This document shows positions 10,204-21,283 of a DNA stretch of 64,000 bases, piece by piece. The notes beneath the pieces were generated by a model. It had not been told where the DNA came from. It did no database searches and was given only the letters and a program-made list of their open reading frames with translations. The stretch is from NCBI GenBank assembly GCA_900618795.1, contig UYJD01000005.1, positions 1,158,522 to 1,222,521 on the forward strand, read 5' to 3'. The stretch is from Cyanodermella asteris. Lineage: Eukaryota > Ascomycota > Lecanoromycetes > Ostropales > Stictidaceae. The first letter of the stretch is position 1. The number at the start of each line of letters is the position of its first letter. Both the position numbers and the translations under genes were made by a program.

Positions 10204-13200
10204 ATGACACCTCTGGTCCGCGCCAGATCCCTGAGCCACTCCGGCACCATCAGGCCTGGGTGCAGCGCATTGAAACATACAACTAACCACCCTATAGCTG
10301 CCCTCATCTCTGCGAGACGCTCTTACTGGCATTCAAAGGGCTGCAAAGGCAAAGAACAGTCCGGTGGCGCGTACGGCTACATGACGGCCTACCCAAAGCG
10401 AGCTCTTCCCCACTATGTCAGGCACATGGACAGTTTGCAATATGCCTACATGGACAGCTTGGCCCGGAGCCGCGTACAGGCGTCCCGAAATTCCAGCAAC
10501 TGGTTTTCCGAGGACCGACACGGCTATGATAGCAGAGGCAAGAGCAAGGGAGCACCTCTCCGACAGGAGACACCCTGGGAGACACGTACCAGGCTCGCAA
10601 GTGAACGCTACTTGCAGCTCATGGAAGAGCACATGGCCCTTCTGAAGAAGGATCCCTACTGGGGCTTATTCGGTGCCTCCGAGTTGAGGGGTGTATGGAA
10701 TCCGTGGAGAAACTCTGAACCACTCCGTAAGCGTGTCGATGAGAGAACATGGAAGGCCTGGGAAGACAGCAAAAAGGCTGCCGAGAACTTGAGACGTGCA
10801 GTCAAGGGCGAGACCTGGAATGAGAAGCCTAGCAGCACTCAGTCGAATAAGCCGGTGGCTGATCAGACGTCAAGTCGCCAGCCACTTGTTTGGAAGATGC
10901 AGGACGACGAGTATGTCTATGATGCCGTCTCCAATAAACGTGTGCGTCGTTCGCCTCCCAGCGACCACAGCCAAGTCATCGAGACTCGAGCTCGCCCGTC
11001 GCCTGCTCCAGCTTCCAGCTCTGATTCCACAGGGCAAGTGAGCATCCCAGTAACGAAATACCAAGCGCCAACCGCTCTAAGCAAGTACAATACTGAGAAA
11101 TCGACCAAAGCTGTTTCATCGCCGACTCCATCTGAAAATGTGCCTCTTGCGGGGTTCGCACGTTTCTTGAACCAAGACGTTCCGAAGAGCTCGTCTGAGG
11201 CTGCTCCAAATTTGGGGTTCACTGAAAGTGGCGCGTCGGCATTCGCAAAGCTTCGCAGTAACAATACCTCAGCCAGATTGTCGGCTCAGCGCATGCACGA
11301 ACTGAAACAGAAGGACCGCGAGACCGACGAGAAACTACATGGAAACTATCGACTTCAAACATCTCTCGAAAGGACGTCGCAAGCAAAGACTAAGCTCGAA
11401 TACGAAGAGACCGACAAACGCCGGGAGAATTTAGATTTCCTCAGACCCGATGGTGTTCGAGCTACGATGGCCCGTGCAGCTGTCGTAGGCCCATCTAAGC
11501 CAAAGCTCACCACTTCGGCGAGATGGACAGCGCTGGAAGAAGCTGCGACGAAGGCTTTCGAGAACAGAGAGAAACGTCTGTCAGCAGAGTTTGCCGCTAG
11601 TAAGTGGGCTCTCAAACGAAACTGGAGTGCGTACCCTGGAGACTTTGCCAGGACCCCGGAAGAGCTTCGCGCTCGCCGCCAGCTTCTCGAGCGTTCCTTC
11701 ACCAATTCAGTAGATCTGATCGAACTCGAAGTTGCCAAAGTCCTTGGTAAGGTGATTCTGCCAGACTATGCAGCCCGAAAAGCTGCGGCTGCACGCAGTG
11801 TTCAGGAGGCGCTAGAAGCACAACGTCGTGCAGATGCTGAGCTCAAGAGTAAGAAAGCTCAGCTGCAGGCCAAAGTAGCGTCTATGCTTCAAAAAGAGGT
11901 TAGCGATCAGAAGGCCGCGATGACCGCGGCGGTGCAAGGAGGCATGCGGGCTCATAAAGCTGCTCAGGCAGAGAGGATTGCCAACAAGCAAGTAGAAAAG
12001 GCACCAGCTCCCAGTTCACGCTCAGTCCAAGAGACAGCACAGTTGGCGACACAAAGTCCGAATATCCGTCAGGCCAACGAGGACGCCGACAATAGCAAAC
12101 CAACCCCGCAGCCCCAAATAAGCAAGAACTCCGTCGCCCCAGATGGCAAAAGTGTTAGTAACACACACAGTGGGAGCAGAGCCAGCCTTACGTCTCCCAA
12201 GGCTGTCCCTCATATCAAGCCCGGTACAAGCTTTGATCCTTTTGGCAGCGTGCAAGAGCTGGACTCCTCAGAGCAGTTTCTTGAGGCGTCTGTCCGCGAC
12301 TTCGAACAGATCATGTCGCAAGAGTCAGCAAAGACGAAAGAACCCAGCAGGACCACCCCAAAAGAAGATGCAAAAACACCAGCCCAGACATCGGACCCCA
12401 AGGTTTTCGAGAAACGCATCTACCCCAAGCATGGAGCAGCCGCCCTCCAGGCAGATGTAGACAATCTAACAGCTGAGCTTGCAAACATTGCTGGCCAGGC
12501 TCCAAAGGGCCCCGCGTCGATTTCTGTCACCGCACCTCAAGCGGTGCCAGCGCCGACCAGATCTTACATTCTGCTGGCATACGACAAGCGTGAAGGTAAG
12601 CTCAGAGTGACAAGGACAAGCTCCGGCCTGCACGAGGCCAACGCTCCCAACTCATCCGTCGACTCCATCATGTCTCGGCTCGTAGAGCCATCCGCTTACT
12701 TCGAATACATGGAGAGGCTGGACAAGGCAGGCTACGAGCTCGTTGCGGGTGGCCGCCAGATGCTCGTATACAAAGACGTCCTGAACCGCAAGCTCAATCC
12801 GACCACCCTCGACGACAGCACATTTGCCCCCTCGCCGCAACGGGGCTGGGGAGCGCCCGAAACCAAACAGCCCAAGCAGCCCACGTCCGAAAGGGCTTCC
12901 GAAAAGGGTGGCCAGTCGCGACCCGTTCGACGTGTGGAGGAATCCTTCTCTGGCATCCCGCCGCGATTGGAGTCTGAGCGCGTCGCGGAGGAGATTGATC
13001 AGAGTCAGAAGCAGCGCAGCGGGCCCGTCTGGAAGGTAGCCAAAGGCGCGCTCATCCTGGGAACGATCTTTTACTTCTTTGGCGTCACGCTGGAGTGGCT
13101 GAAGCTGAGGGAGAAGAGGAGGCTCATTGAGGAGTATCAGCAGGAGGTCAAGCGGGTGCAGGAGCTGGAGAGGAAGCGAGCTCAGGAACAAACCAAGGGG

Positions 13201-13221
13201 TCTAGCTGGGGATTTTCATGA
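10204..13221 (+). CDS. Large putative mitochondrial single-pass membrane protein
   Basis: Single exon, 1005 residues. The first roughly 50 residues are rich in Arg, Ser and His with almost no acidic residues (MTPLVRARSLSHSG..., then ISARRSYWHSK), which suggests a mitochondrial presequence. The centre (about 300-780) is low-complexity, charged and partly coiled coil, including an Ala/Lys/Gln-rich helix near 520-620. A compact, more conserved-looking segment at about 785-860 (SYILLAYDKREGKLRVTRTS ... LVAGGRQMLVYKDV) may be the functional core. One hydrophobic segment, ALILGTIFYFFGVTLEWL (about 957-975), precedes a strongly charged helical C-terminus. I recall such proteins being annotated only as serine/threonine-rich hypothetical proteins in other Pezizomycotina. 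Function is unknown; the location is inference. Confidence 0.8.
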   Translation: MTPLVRARSLSHSGTIRPGCSALKHTTNHPIAALISARRSYWHSKGCKGKEQSGGAYGYMTAYPKRALPHYVRHMDSLQYAYMDSLARSRVQASRNSSNWFSEDRHGYDSRGKSKGAPLRQETPWETRTRLASERYLQLMEEHMALLKKDPYWGLFGASELRGVWNPWRNSEPLRKRVDERTWKAWEDSKKAAENLRRAVKGETWNEKPSSTQSNKPVADQTSSRQPLVWKMQDDEYVYDAVSNKRVRRSPPSDHSQVIETRARPSPAPASSSDSTGQVSIPVTKYQAPTALSKYNTEKSTKAVSSPTPSENVPLAGFARFLNQDVPKSSSEAAPNLGFTESGASAFAKLRSNNTSARLSAQRMHELKQKDRETDEKLHGNYRLQTSLERTSQAKTKLEYEETDKRRENLDFLRPDGVRATMARAAVVGPSKPKLTTSARWTALEEAATKAFENREKRLSAEFAASKWALKRNWSAYPGDFARTPEELRARRQLLERSFTNSVDLIELEVAKVLGKVILPDYAARKAAAARSVQEALEAQRRADAELKSKKAQLQAKVASMLQKEVSDQKAAMTAAVQGGMRAHKAAQAERIANKQVEKAPAPSSRSVQETAQLATQSPNIRQANEDADNSKPTPQPQISKNSVAPDGKSVSNTHSGSRASLTSPKAVPHIKPGTSFDPFGSVQELDSSEQFLEASVRDFEQIMSQESAKTKEPSRTTPKEDAKTPAQTSDPKVFEKRIYPKHGAAALQADVDNLTAELANIAGQAPKGPASISVTAPQAVPAPTRSYILLAYDKREGKLRVTRTSSGLHEANAPNSSVDSIMSRLVEPSAYFEYMERLDKAGYELVAGGRQMLVYKDVLNRKLNPTTLDDSTFAPSPQRGWGAPETKQPKQPTSERASEKGGQSRPVRRVEESFSGIPPRLESERVAEEIDQSQKQRSGPVWKVAKGALILGTIFYFFGVTLEWLKLREKRRLIEEYQQEVKRVQELERKRAQEQTKGSSWGFS

Positions 13222-13672
13222 TCTCATGGCTGGATTTTGCATCTCTCACATTTTGGATGGGTATGGAGGAAACGATTATATAACGCTCGCCACTCGGAAT
13301 GAATTCATGGTCCACTCCTTCCTCGTAATTCAACCGGCATCTCGCAAAGGCCAGGCAAGCATGATCATTGGTGTCTTTGGCCAATTGATACTGGCGAGCC
13401 ATTTTGTAGGGACAATCACAATCACTCAAAGTAATGGAAAATTGGATCAAGGGTCATCACGCGTGTCTTTCTACATTCTGAGAATGTCTAAACAAAGAGC
13501 CTGCTTGATGTTCGGACATGTGCCCGATTTTTCATCCACCATGCAGGACACCAATTGATGTTTGCCGTTGGCATCTAAGAGGTCTTACTTGCTCCGAGGC
13601 AGCGGCTGTTTGTCATCGACTTGTGGGATCGCAGCTCTCGGCACAACATCGCCCTTCTCCTCGCCTGTCAGA
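13222..13672. other. Convergent 3' intergenic region
   Basis: Spacer between the ends of the mitochondrial-type gene and the YPK kinase. Open frames here are short and partly antisense to the kinase last exon. No feature seen. Confidence 0.45.
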
Positions 13673-15800
13673 TCATCTCAACGCGGTGTCGCCAGCGACG
13701 CTGCCGAACGACGGGTCCTTCACAGATCCACCGGCGTCGCCCAGTCCAGCGACCGGACGGTTATATGACCAACCAGCAAACTGTTGCTGCATGGTCTGAG
13801 ATAGGACAGGACCTTCGACGTAGCTGTCAGTGGGCGCTTCGGAAGTGAATTCCCGGTCAAAGTTGGCCGTATCGCGAGCATCGGTCTGTTCCCATCAAGT
13901 TAGTCAAATTTTCGGACAAGAGGAAGATACGTTTACATACCAAGTTGGGCTTGAAGCTTGGCTCGTACTTGCGCTGTAAGAGCTTCCTCCAGTCGATGCT
14001 GTGGAAGAACTGGTGGGCCTTGATCTCTGCTGCACCATTGGCGCCAAGGCGGCGTTCTGGTCGTCGGTCAAGCAGCTGCGTCAGGAGATCTTTGGCAGCC
14101 GGAGGGACAATCTCGGGGCCGGGAAAGTGAAGAGGTTCGGAGAGAATCTTTCTGTACATTTCGTTTGTGTTTTCGTCGTAGTAGGGAGGGAGACCTGTCA
14201 ACATCTCGTAAAGTAGAACGCCAAGGGTCCACCAATCAACTGTCTTTGTGTATCCCTGGCCAAGAAGCAGCTCGGGTGCAAGGTATTCGGGCGTTCCGCA
14301 GAACGTGTTTGTTCGGTCCTCATCCTTCATGTCGAGCTTGCAGAGACCGAAATCACAAAGAGCGATATGACCCGTGTAGTCAATCAGAATGTTTTCAGGC
14401 TTGAGATCTCTGTAGATGACATTGAAGCCATGCAGACACTCCAACGCACACAACAATTCAGCGGTGTAGAACCGACTCCTGTTAATGTCGAATCGCTGCT
14501 CTCTTTGGAGGTGGTGGAAGAGCTCGCCACCGTTGACGAATGCAAGAACCAGGTAAAGCTTCTCTGGCGACTGGAAAGAGAATTTGAGGGGTACGATGAA
14601 GGGATTGTTGATTTGGGACAAGACACTTCGCTCGGCCAGAGTATGGGCAACCTCGGATCGTGAGATGATATGGGCCTTCCGGATCGATTTCAGCGCATAA
14701 ATTCGATGGGTGTCCTTCTTCATGACCTGAATGACCTTGCCGAAGCTGCCCTTACCAACAACGGTCAACAATTCGAAATCGTCCATGCTGAGTGCTTTCT
14801 GCTTGTTCTCGATAAACTTGACGCCAATCTTAATGTCGCCGCTACCAAAAGCCACCTTGAGCCATTCGGCACCGTGCTGACCTTTCGCCCTTTGTGCCTC
14901 TTGATGCGCTTGTGATGCCTTTTCCTGATCCTTCTCTTTCATCTTTGGGTCTGGAATGTAGGGGACATATTCTTCGAAGCTTGGCTTCACTTTGCACGCG
15001 CCGAGAAAAATGTCTTCGGAGCGCCCGGTGCCGGGACGCGCGTTTGGGTTCCTGAGGAACAGCTGGACTGAAAGCTCGGTGATTCGCGAGACATCGAATT
15101 TGTATTGGGTCACATCTCCTGGCCACTTGGGATCCTCAGGAGTTCCACTGACTGCATCGACAAACACTTGCTGCTTCTCGAAATCGAGAAGTGCATATGG
15201 AAGATAGCGCGAGGAATAGCGGCCATGCTGTGTGGGTACGTGCGGGAATCCGCCACCGCTCATGGGTCTCTGCGAATAGGAACCAGCAACTGCTTGTTGT
15301 CGTGCCTGGCCAGCTGCAGAGGTTGCTGGTCGCATAGAACCAGCAGCGGAGAAGCCATTCGAGTTGGCTACAGACCCTTGAGGCTGTGAGGTGAGCAGAT
15401 TCTGATGTTGTGGGGGTAAGGCGAAACCCTTTCCTTCGTGTAGAGTGACGATGAGCACACCAGGCTTAGTCTCTTTCGGAGGTGGAGAGATCAGTGCTTC
15501 AGATGCCTCAATACCATTGCTTCCGGTGCTGCTGATGCTCCCCGCATGGCTGGTTCCTTCGCTTGTTGGCGGAGCAAGACTGGAGGCTGTTGCGGAAGGT
15601 GTGGAGGAGGCATCGTCGCCCTTTATTGTCGAGGTAGAGGTAGATCGTGCATTCTTGTCTTTGGAAAGTCCCAAATTCTGCCCCAGGTGGGTGTTTTGAA
15701 GTCTGAAGCGAGGCGGTCAGTAAAATGCCTCAGGTCGTATAGCCCCAATTCAACGGACAGGGGAACGTGCTCACTTCTTGGTAATGTTCCACGACGACAT
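13673..15800 (-). CDS. YPK1: AGC kinase of the YPK1/gad8 type (C2 domain plus kinase)
   Basis: Three exons: 15800-15775 (26 nt), 15702-13941 and 13885-13673, total 2001 nt, 666 residues. Intron 1 (15703-15774) is GTGAGC...TTCAG; intron 2 (13886-13940) is GTATGT...CTAAC...ACAG. Splicing restores the N-terminus MSSWNITKKLQNTHLGQ and the regulatory tail. A C2-like region spans about 75-300 and the kinase about 320-576, with GKGSFGKV, YRDLKPEN, DFGLCKL and activation loop TFCGTPEYLAPE (PDK1/Pkh-type site). The tail ends with hydrophobic motif FAGWSY (632-637); its serine is the TORC2 target in the family. Known role: sphingolipid and membrane-stress signalling. The C2 domain is characteristic of filamentous-fungal YpkA. 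Sch9 is the main alternative but is less similar. Confidence 0.92.
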
Positions 15801-16643
15801 GTTGATGTGGTCGTGTGAGGTAGGGGCAAGGAACAAGGAAACGGTCGATGTTCAGGCAATCGATGGCCCGGCGGATAGCTTGGTGATGGGTCAGTCGTGT
15901 TATGAGGCAGCGCGTATGGAACGCTGGTGGGCGGGGCAAGGTGAGGCGATCGGAAACGGCCGGGGGTGGGCGCACTGCAGCAGAGATGGCCTTGGAGACG
16001 GTGAGGATGGAGCTGGGGGTGGAGGAGGAGCAGAGCGTGTCGCCTTGGTCAAGTTCAGTGTTGCGGCTCGTCAGTCCCGACCGGCAGGATAATGCAAGCA
16101 GGTTATGAGATGCAAGACGGATGAGGTGGGCAGGGAGTCTTACGAGCGGATCAATCTTCACGAGTCCCAGCGAGATACGTCGTCGCTAAGCAGCTGAGCA
16201 AGCTGAGCCCCCCGCGGGCCCGGCGGGAGGAGACCCTGATTGACGGTGGGCCGCATCGCCCATACGACCTCAGCACAACTCTGTGACGTGCTGCAAGAAT
16301 CGCAACGCGCGTACTTCTGAGCCCTGATTCACCAACATGACGATGCCATTGGCCGTACGCCGCCCGAATCTGATACAGCATCAACAGCAGGCGTTGCCTT
16401 CGCTCAAGGCTGGCTGCTGCTACAAGCTCACAACCATCGCTAGCCGAAGCAGCATCATCGACATCGACTTACCATCCCCTGCATAGTTGCTGCCGTCCTT
16501 TGCATCAATGCGACTCTGACAGCAGCCGAATATACACGCCTTCGGCCTGCCTGCGCCCTCCGCCGCGCCGGCGCGGGGACCCTCGGTACAACAGTCACAG
16601 GTCGCAGCGCTGCTGTCGCATGGGCAGACTATAGGAACGCAAA
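15801..16643. other. Bidirectional promoter between YPK1 and ADA2
   Basis: 843 bp between divergent start codons. Purine-rich tracts near 16000-16040 and a GC-rich block near 16205-16230 are visible. No TATA-like element stands out. Confidence 0.45.
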
Positions 16644-18218
16644 ATGGGCCTCATCAGGAAGAAAACCGCTACTAAGGGTACCGGTGGACTCAAGTACATT
16701 TGCGACGTCTGCTCCGCCGACATCACCTCCACTGTCCGCATTCACTGTGCCGATGACAAATGCAGCGACTACGACTTGTGCGTGCCCTGCTTTTCCAAAG
16801 GAGAGTCAAGTCGCGATCACCATCCCCCGACGCACGCATACAATGTTGTGGAGCAGCATTCCATACCGATTTACACCGAAGAGTGGGGCGCCGATGAGGA
16901 GTTGCTGATGCTGGAAGGATGTGAGATATACGGGCTCGGTTCCTGGGCCGACATTGCGGATCACATCGGAGGCTTCAGGTCGAAGGACGATGTTTGGGAG
17001 CACTATATAGAGACATATGTCAAATCGCCGCACTTTCCCCTGCCCGCCTTGGCGGACATTTCAGACCGGACGTTGATCGAGAAGATACCACGAGAAGAGT
17101 TCCAAGCGCGAAAGAAGAGAAGGATAGAGAAATGCAAGGAAGATCAGAAGAATGCCCCGCCTCTACAGCCCAAGCCGAAACCAACGGCTTCAGTTCCGTC
17201 GTGTCACGAAGTTCAAGGCTTCATGCCTGGGCGCTTGGAGTTTGAGACAGAATACGCAAATGAGGCCGAAGAGGCGGTACAGCACATGCAGTTCGAGCCT
17301 GGGGAAGGTATAAATCCAAAAACAGGCGAACTTGAACCCGAGATGGAGTTGAAGATGGTCATTATGGACATTTACAACTCGAAACTGACTCTACGGACGA
17401 CAAGGAAGCGACAGATATTCGAGCATAACTTGCTGGAGTATCGCAAGAATGCGGCAATAGACAAGAAGCGGACCAAGGATGAGCGGGATTTGTTCAATAA
17501 GGTGAAACCGTACGTAAAGCTGCTCAATCACAGCGAATGGTCGGAAATGGCGCAAGGGATTGAGCATGAGCACCATCTCAGACAAGCTATACTGCAATTG
17601 CGAGATTGGCGGGCACATAAGATTGGAGACCTGAAGTCAGGCGAGAAGTATGAGCAGGAGAAAGCACAAAGAGCCGCCAATCGTTCGACCGGCATTGGTT
17701 CGTTGGACCGCATGCCAGGCATCAGACCAAACAAAGGTCCCCAGCAGCCTGAGACGCCCGCTGCAACGACCGCCCTCACCGCTGCTGAGTTACCTGAACG
17801 TCTCAAGTCTCAACTTCTGCGCCCTCCCCCAAGCGCCGCAAGGATGGAGGCGAACGGTAAGCCCAAACAGCCACTCGCAAACGGCACAGGAAACGCCGCC
17901 ACCCCGGAGAAGGAAGCCAGAGTCTTGCGCAAGGACTTTCACCCACCTGCGATGCACGGTGTTGCGCCGCTCAAACTTACGCCTCAAGACAGCGCAGACC
18001 TTCATCTGCTCTCTAATGAAGAGAGAGATCTGTGCACGACCCTGCGACTCATGCCCAAAGCCTACCTCGCTCTCAAAGAAGGCATCATGCGGGAAGCTAC
18101 CAAGAATGGCGGTGCATTGAAGAAGAAAGACACCAAAAATCTCGTCAAGCTTGACACACGAAAGTCAAATGCCTTGTTTGACTTCTTCGTGCACGCTGGC
18201 TGGATTATGAAGGGATGA
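16644..18218 (+). CDS. ADA2: SAGA/ADA complex adaptor Ada2
   Basis: Single exon, 524 residues. Domain order is that of Ada2: a ZZ zinc finger at about 19-65 (CDVC, HCADDKC, DLCVPC, then HHPPTHAY), a SANT/Myb-like domain at about 78-128 (EEWGADEELLMLEGCEIYG...), a charged helical middle region (about 200-330) and a C-terminal SWIRM domain (about 440-524, ending FDFFVHAGWIMKG). Ada2 sits in the nucleus, binds the Gcn5 acetyltransferase and potentiates its action on nucleosomal histone H3. The ATG follows a short leader after a GC-rich region. The length and all domains are as expected for fungal Ada2. Confidence 0.95.
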   Translation: MGLIRKKTATKGTGGLKYICDVCSADITSTVRIHCADDKCSDYDLCVPCFSKGESSRDHHPPTHAYNVVEQHSIPIYTEEWGADEELLMLEGCEIYGLGSWADIADHIGGFRSKDDVWEHYIETYVKSPHFPLPALADISDRTLIEKIPREEFQARKKRRIEKCKEDQKNAPPLQPKPKPTASVPSCHEVQGFMPGRLEFETEYANEAEEAVQHMQFEPGEGINPKTGELEPEMELKMVIMDIYNSKLTLRTTRKRQIFEHNLLEYRKNAAIDKKRTKDERDLFNKVKPYVKLLNHSEWSEMAQGIEHEHHLRQAILQLRDWRAHKIGDLKSGEKYEQEKAQRAANRSTGIGSLDRMPGIRPNKGPQQPETPAATTALTAAELPERLKSQLLRPPPSAARMEANGKPKQPLANGTGNAATPEKEARVLRKDFHPPAMHGVAPLKLTPQDSADLHLLSNEERDLCTTLRLMPKAYLALKEGIMREATKNGGALKKKDTKNLVKLDTRKSNALFDFFVHAGWIMKG

Positions 18219-20139
18219 GCTGGCAAGCAATGCGGTTCATGAATAGCAAGAAGTTAGCTAGATCAGCTATGTACATAACAGGGGAACAGGATTGTCTTGG
18301 TAGTCCATGATTTGGGGTTTGACGTAAGCAAGGCGCTGGTGGAATTATTGTATCGGAATATATTGCAACAAACATTATTCGGATCCAACGAAATTTTATA
18401 ATATCCTATCTGAAATCCACCTGGTCAGGCCTCGCAATTCCCAGTCACAAATCTCTATAATCTATTACATGTTTCCCCCAAAGTACCTTGACCTGGGATG
18501 CTCGTAGTGACCGCTCTTTCGACAAGGATGGGAGAGGATAGCTACTTACTAGGACAGATGTGTACAGTGTCGCAGGGAGGTTTTTTGTGCACCTCCATCA
18601 GTGGCTCGGCGTGACAATCTTGGTATTAGCTTCCGCATGTTGATCGAGCTCTTACGATTGGTAACTTCTCTTCTCTCTTCGGTAAAGCGTCGACGCGTCA
18701 GGTCTGGTACGCTAACAACGCGATGGAGGTGCACAAAAAACATCCCTGCGACAGTAATGCTGAAATATGTCTGACGTAACAATCTGGTTCTCGAGCACCA
18801 AGCACGATCGAGCACCGGTGTTCCCGGCGCCCAGCTACCATCCTTCTCGTGGAAACAGCTTGAATCATGCTAGGTATCAACCTTAGCACTCTGAAATGTT
18901 GCTCAACGCGGTAAGGTAGCTATGCTCCCGGACTGTTTCACGTATGGTGGGGAACAAAGACCCCGTCCGACTCACCGAAGTAGCTAACACTAGCTGCTTC
19001 ATGCAAAGAGCCTTCGTTCTTGTAAAGGCCCGAAGGAAGCTCCGTTTCCCTCACGTCGCAAGTGACATGTGCCATGCATCCGAAAGACGAATATACCGAG
19101 ATTCCCCCATTCCCCCATCCCCAAGACCCCAGGGTGACCCTTATGCGGGCGTTCCTACGTGGATGCCTTCCGGGATCCTCCTGGCGTCAAAGCACGCATC
19201 CTTTTCCTTATCTCCAGAATGTCATCTCCGCAGCAAGGACAATCCCGGAAAGACAAGCCCAACACCTGACGATCTCTCATCACCACGCAGACGAGAGTGT
19301 GAGGTATGGAACCTAACAAGCTTTCCTGATACACGCGTCCATCGCACTAACGACCCTGTTATCGCGCCATGGGCCCTGACTGCAAGGCCATAATCAGGCT
19401 AGCACGTCGATCTGGACACTTCGCCGCAGTCACGACCCAAGCCTAGCCAGGCGAAGATCGACCTTAATTTTCTACCTCCAATTTGTCTTGCTTGGACGCG
19501 ACTCCTTTCCCATCATCAGTGATTATTCGGTATCTATTCGGCCTGGGCGAGCCTCACGCCGTCCAGGGTTTGTCTCACGCACTAATGATCCTTTAAAACT
19601 GTAAACCAGTCTTGACCAGCCTATCGTGGGCATCGGACTGAATCGCGCTGGACGCACGTTTGTTCGAGAGCTCACGTCCGTTGCTTTTCTTACTCCTAAT
19701 GCTTTCGGTGGCTAGGAGAAATCTGGAATGGCCGGAGCTTTTAAGCAGAGCCTCTCATAAGCTGATTGGCACGACCAGAAGAACTGGGTGCAGCATGAAA
19801 AGTTTTTGGTTTCCATTTTTGAGCGCTTTGCACGTGTGGTGCTTCGTCGTTGATGCTACCTTCTCATTATGCTTGGGCTGGAGCTTTCTCGTCGGGTACC
19901 TGTTGGCCAGTTGACAGACAAATAGACTGGCGGGTAGAGCTATCATCCACAGCTCTTAACCAGCAGCCTGTACAGTCATATTCTCCTATTGTCGCTAGTT
20001 CTCGCCTGCGCTTGTGACTGCTCCATATCTCTACCGTTCTGTCGTGACTTTTCAATTCCATCACTTGCTCCTACCATTGCTTGCTATTTCGTTATTTTCA
20101 GGCATTCTCGAATTTCCAGCTACGCAACAATCCTTTGCA
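18219..20139. other. Intergenic region with an inverted repeat
   Basis: 1.9 kb without a gene I can support. It contains the 32-bp inverted repeat pair described separately (18568-18753). Open frames at 18944-19393 and 19660-19914 show no family signature. The right part is the promoter and leader of the GH16 gene. Confidence 0.5.
18568..18753. repeat. Inverted repeat, 32-bp arms, 122-bp spacer
   Basis: Left arm 18568-18599 and right arm 18722-18753 are reverse complements over 32 bp with one mismatch. The arms begin TGTCGCAGGG and include a T6/A6 run flanked by GTGCACCTCCATC. A transcript would fold into a long hairpin with a 122-nt loop. The 186-bp size with terminal inverted repeats suggests a MITE-like remnant. 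No convincing target-site duplication is visible beyond a possible GTA on each side. Confidence 0.7.
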
Positions 20140-21111
20140 ATGGTTCGACTCACACTCGCTCTCCTCGCCCTGGCGGGCTCAATCTCCAGCACAAATGCAG
20201 CTTACACACTCATCAACAAGTTCGACGCCAGCAACTGGGCCTCTTCGTTCGCCGTGCAGGCCCTGAACCCCGACCCTACCCAAGGCTACGTCAACTATCT
20301 CTCCCAGCAAGACGCTCAGAGCAGTGGTCTCTACCGCATCACGTCTTCAAACAAGATCTTCGTCGGTGTAGACAACACCACCGTACTGGACCCTTCCGGA
20401 ACCGGTCGCAATTCCGTTCGCATGGCCAGCAACGCAAACTACAACCATGGACTCTTCATCTTCGATTTCGATCACATTCCCGGCACGGCTTGCGGTTCTT
20501 GGCCAGCTTTTTGGTTATTGGGAGATGGCACTTGGCCAGGACACGGAGAGATTGATATCATTGAGGGGATCAATAACCAGACGAAGAATCAGGTGACAGT
20601 ACACAGCAGCAGTGGATGCGATGTGACGGTCGAGAAGACTTATGGTCAGACGGGCACGTGGGGGTCAGCAACGCCTTGCAATGCGGGTGCCGGTGGTGGA
20701 TACAGCGGATGTACCGTCTTTGCGCCCTCGAGCAACAGCTACGGATCGGGATTCAACGCTGCCGGTGGCGGAATCTACACAATGCACTGGACCGGCAGTG
20801 AAATCAAGGTCTGGTTCTTCACCAAATCGGGCTCGATTCCCAGCGACATCACCAGCGGAGGAGCCCCGAACCCGAACGGCTGGGGAACGCCTTTGGCAAG
20901 CTTCGCAAGGTGCGCGTTCGACAACTACTTCAAGAACTTGCAGATCATGTTGAACATTGATTTCTGTGGAAGCTGGGCAGGAGCTCAGTGGCCGAACTCT
21001 GCGGCCTGCTCGTCGCTTGCTTCGACTTGCCAGAAGTACGTTGCTGCGAACCCGCACGCGTTCAGCGAGAGCTACTTCCTGATCGACTCCGTGCGTGTGT
21101 ATTCCGGTTGA
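20140..21111 (+). CDS. Secreted glycoside hydrolase family 16 endo-beta-glucanase
   Basis: Intronless, 323 residues from the ATG at 20140, chosen because it opens a clean signal peptide (MVRLTLALLALAGSISSTNA). The open frame upstream lacks one. The GH16 catalytic motif E-x-D-x-x-E is present as GEIDIIEG, preceded by SWPAFWLLGDGTWPGHG, as in the laminarinase-like endo-1,3(4)-beta-glucanases common in filamentous fungi. NIDFCGSWAGAQWP near residue 280 and the closing YFLIDSVRVYSG also fit this subgroup. Cysteines suggest disulfide bonding outside the cell. Likely role: hydrolysis of mixed-linkage or beta-1,3-glucans in plant or fungal walls. No carbohydrate-binding module or GPI tail is present. 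Confidence 0.92.
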   Translation: MVRLTLALLALAGSISSTNAAYTLINKFDASNWASSFAVQALNPDPTQGYVNYLSQQDAQSSGLYRITSSNKIFVGVDNTTVLDPSGTGRNSVRMASNANYNHGLFIFDFDHIPGTACGSWPAFWLLGDGTWPGHGEIDIIEGINNQTKNQVTVHSSSGCDVTVEKTYGQTGTWGSATPCNAGAGGGYSGCTVFAPSSNSYGSGFNAAGGGIYTMHWTGSEIKVWFFTKSGSIPSDITSGGAPNPNGWGTPLASFARCAFDNYFKNLQIMLNIDFCGSWAGAQWPNSAACSSLASTCQKYVAANPHAFSESYFLIDSVRVYSG

Positions 21112-21283
21112 TTGGGACGCGAGCATGTTCGGTCGAAAAACAGCAAGGTCAGATCTCAGCTTCCAACCAATTGAGACGACCTTCGATCGCAGGATGGGGC
21201 GTCGCTCCACCATACCACCTTGCACGCTGCGCCTCATTGATGGACAAGCCGAAAGCGTGGCTGGTAAGGGAAGAAAGACCTAC

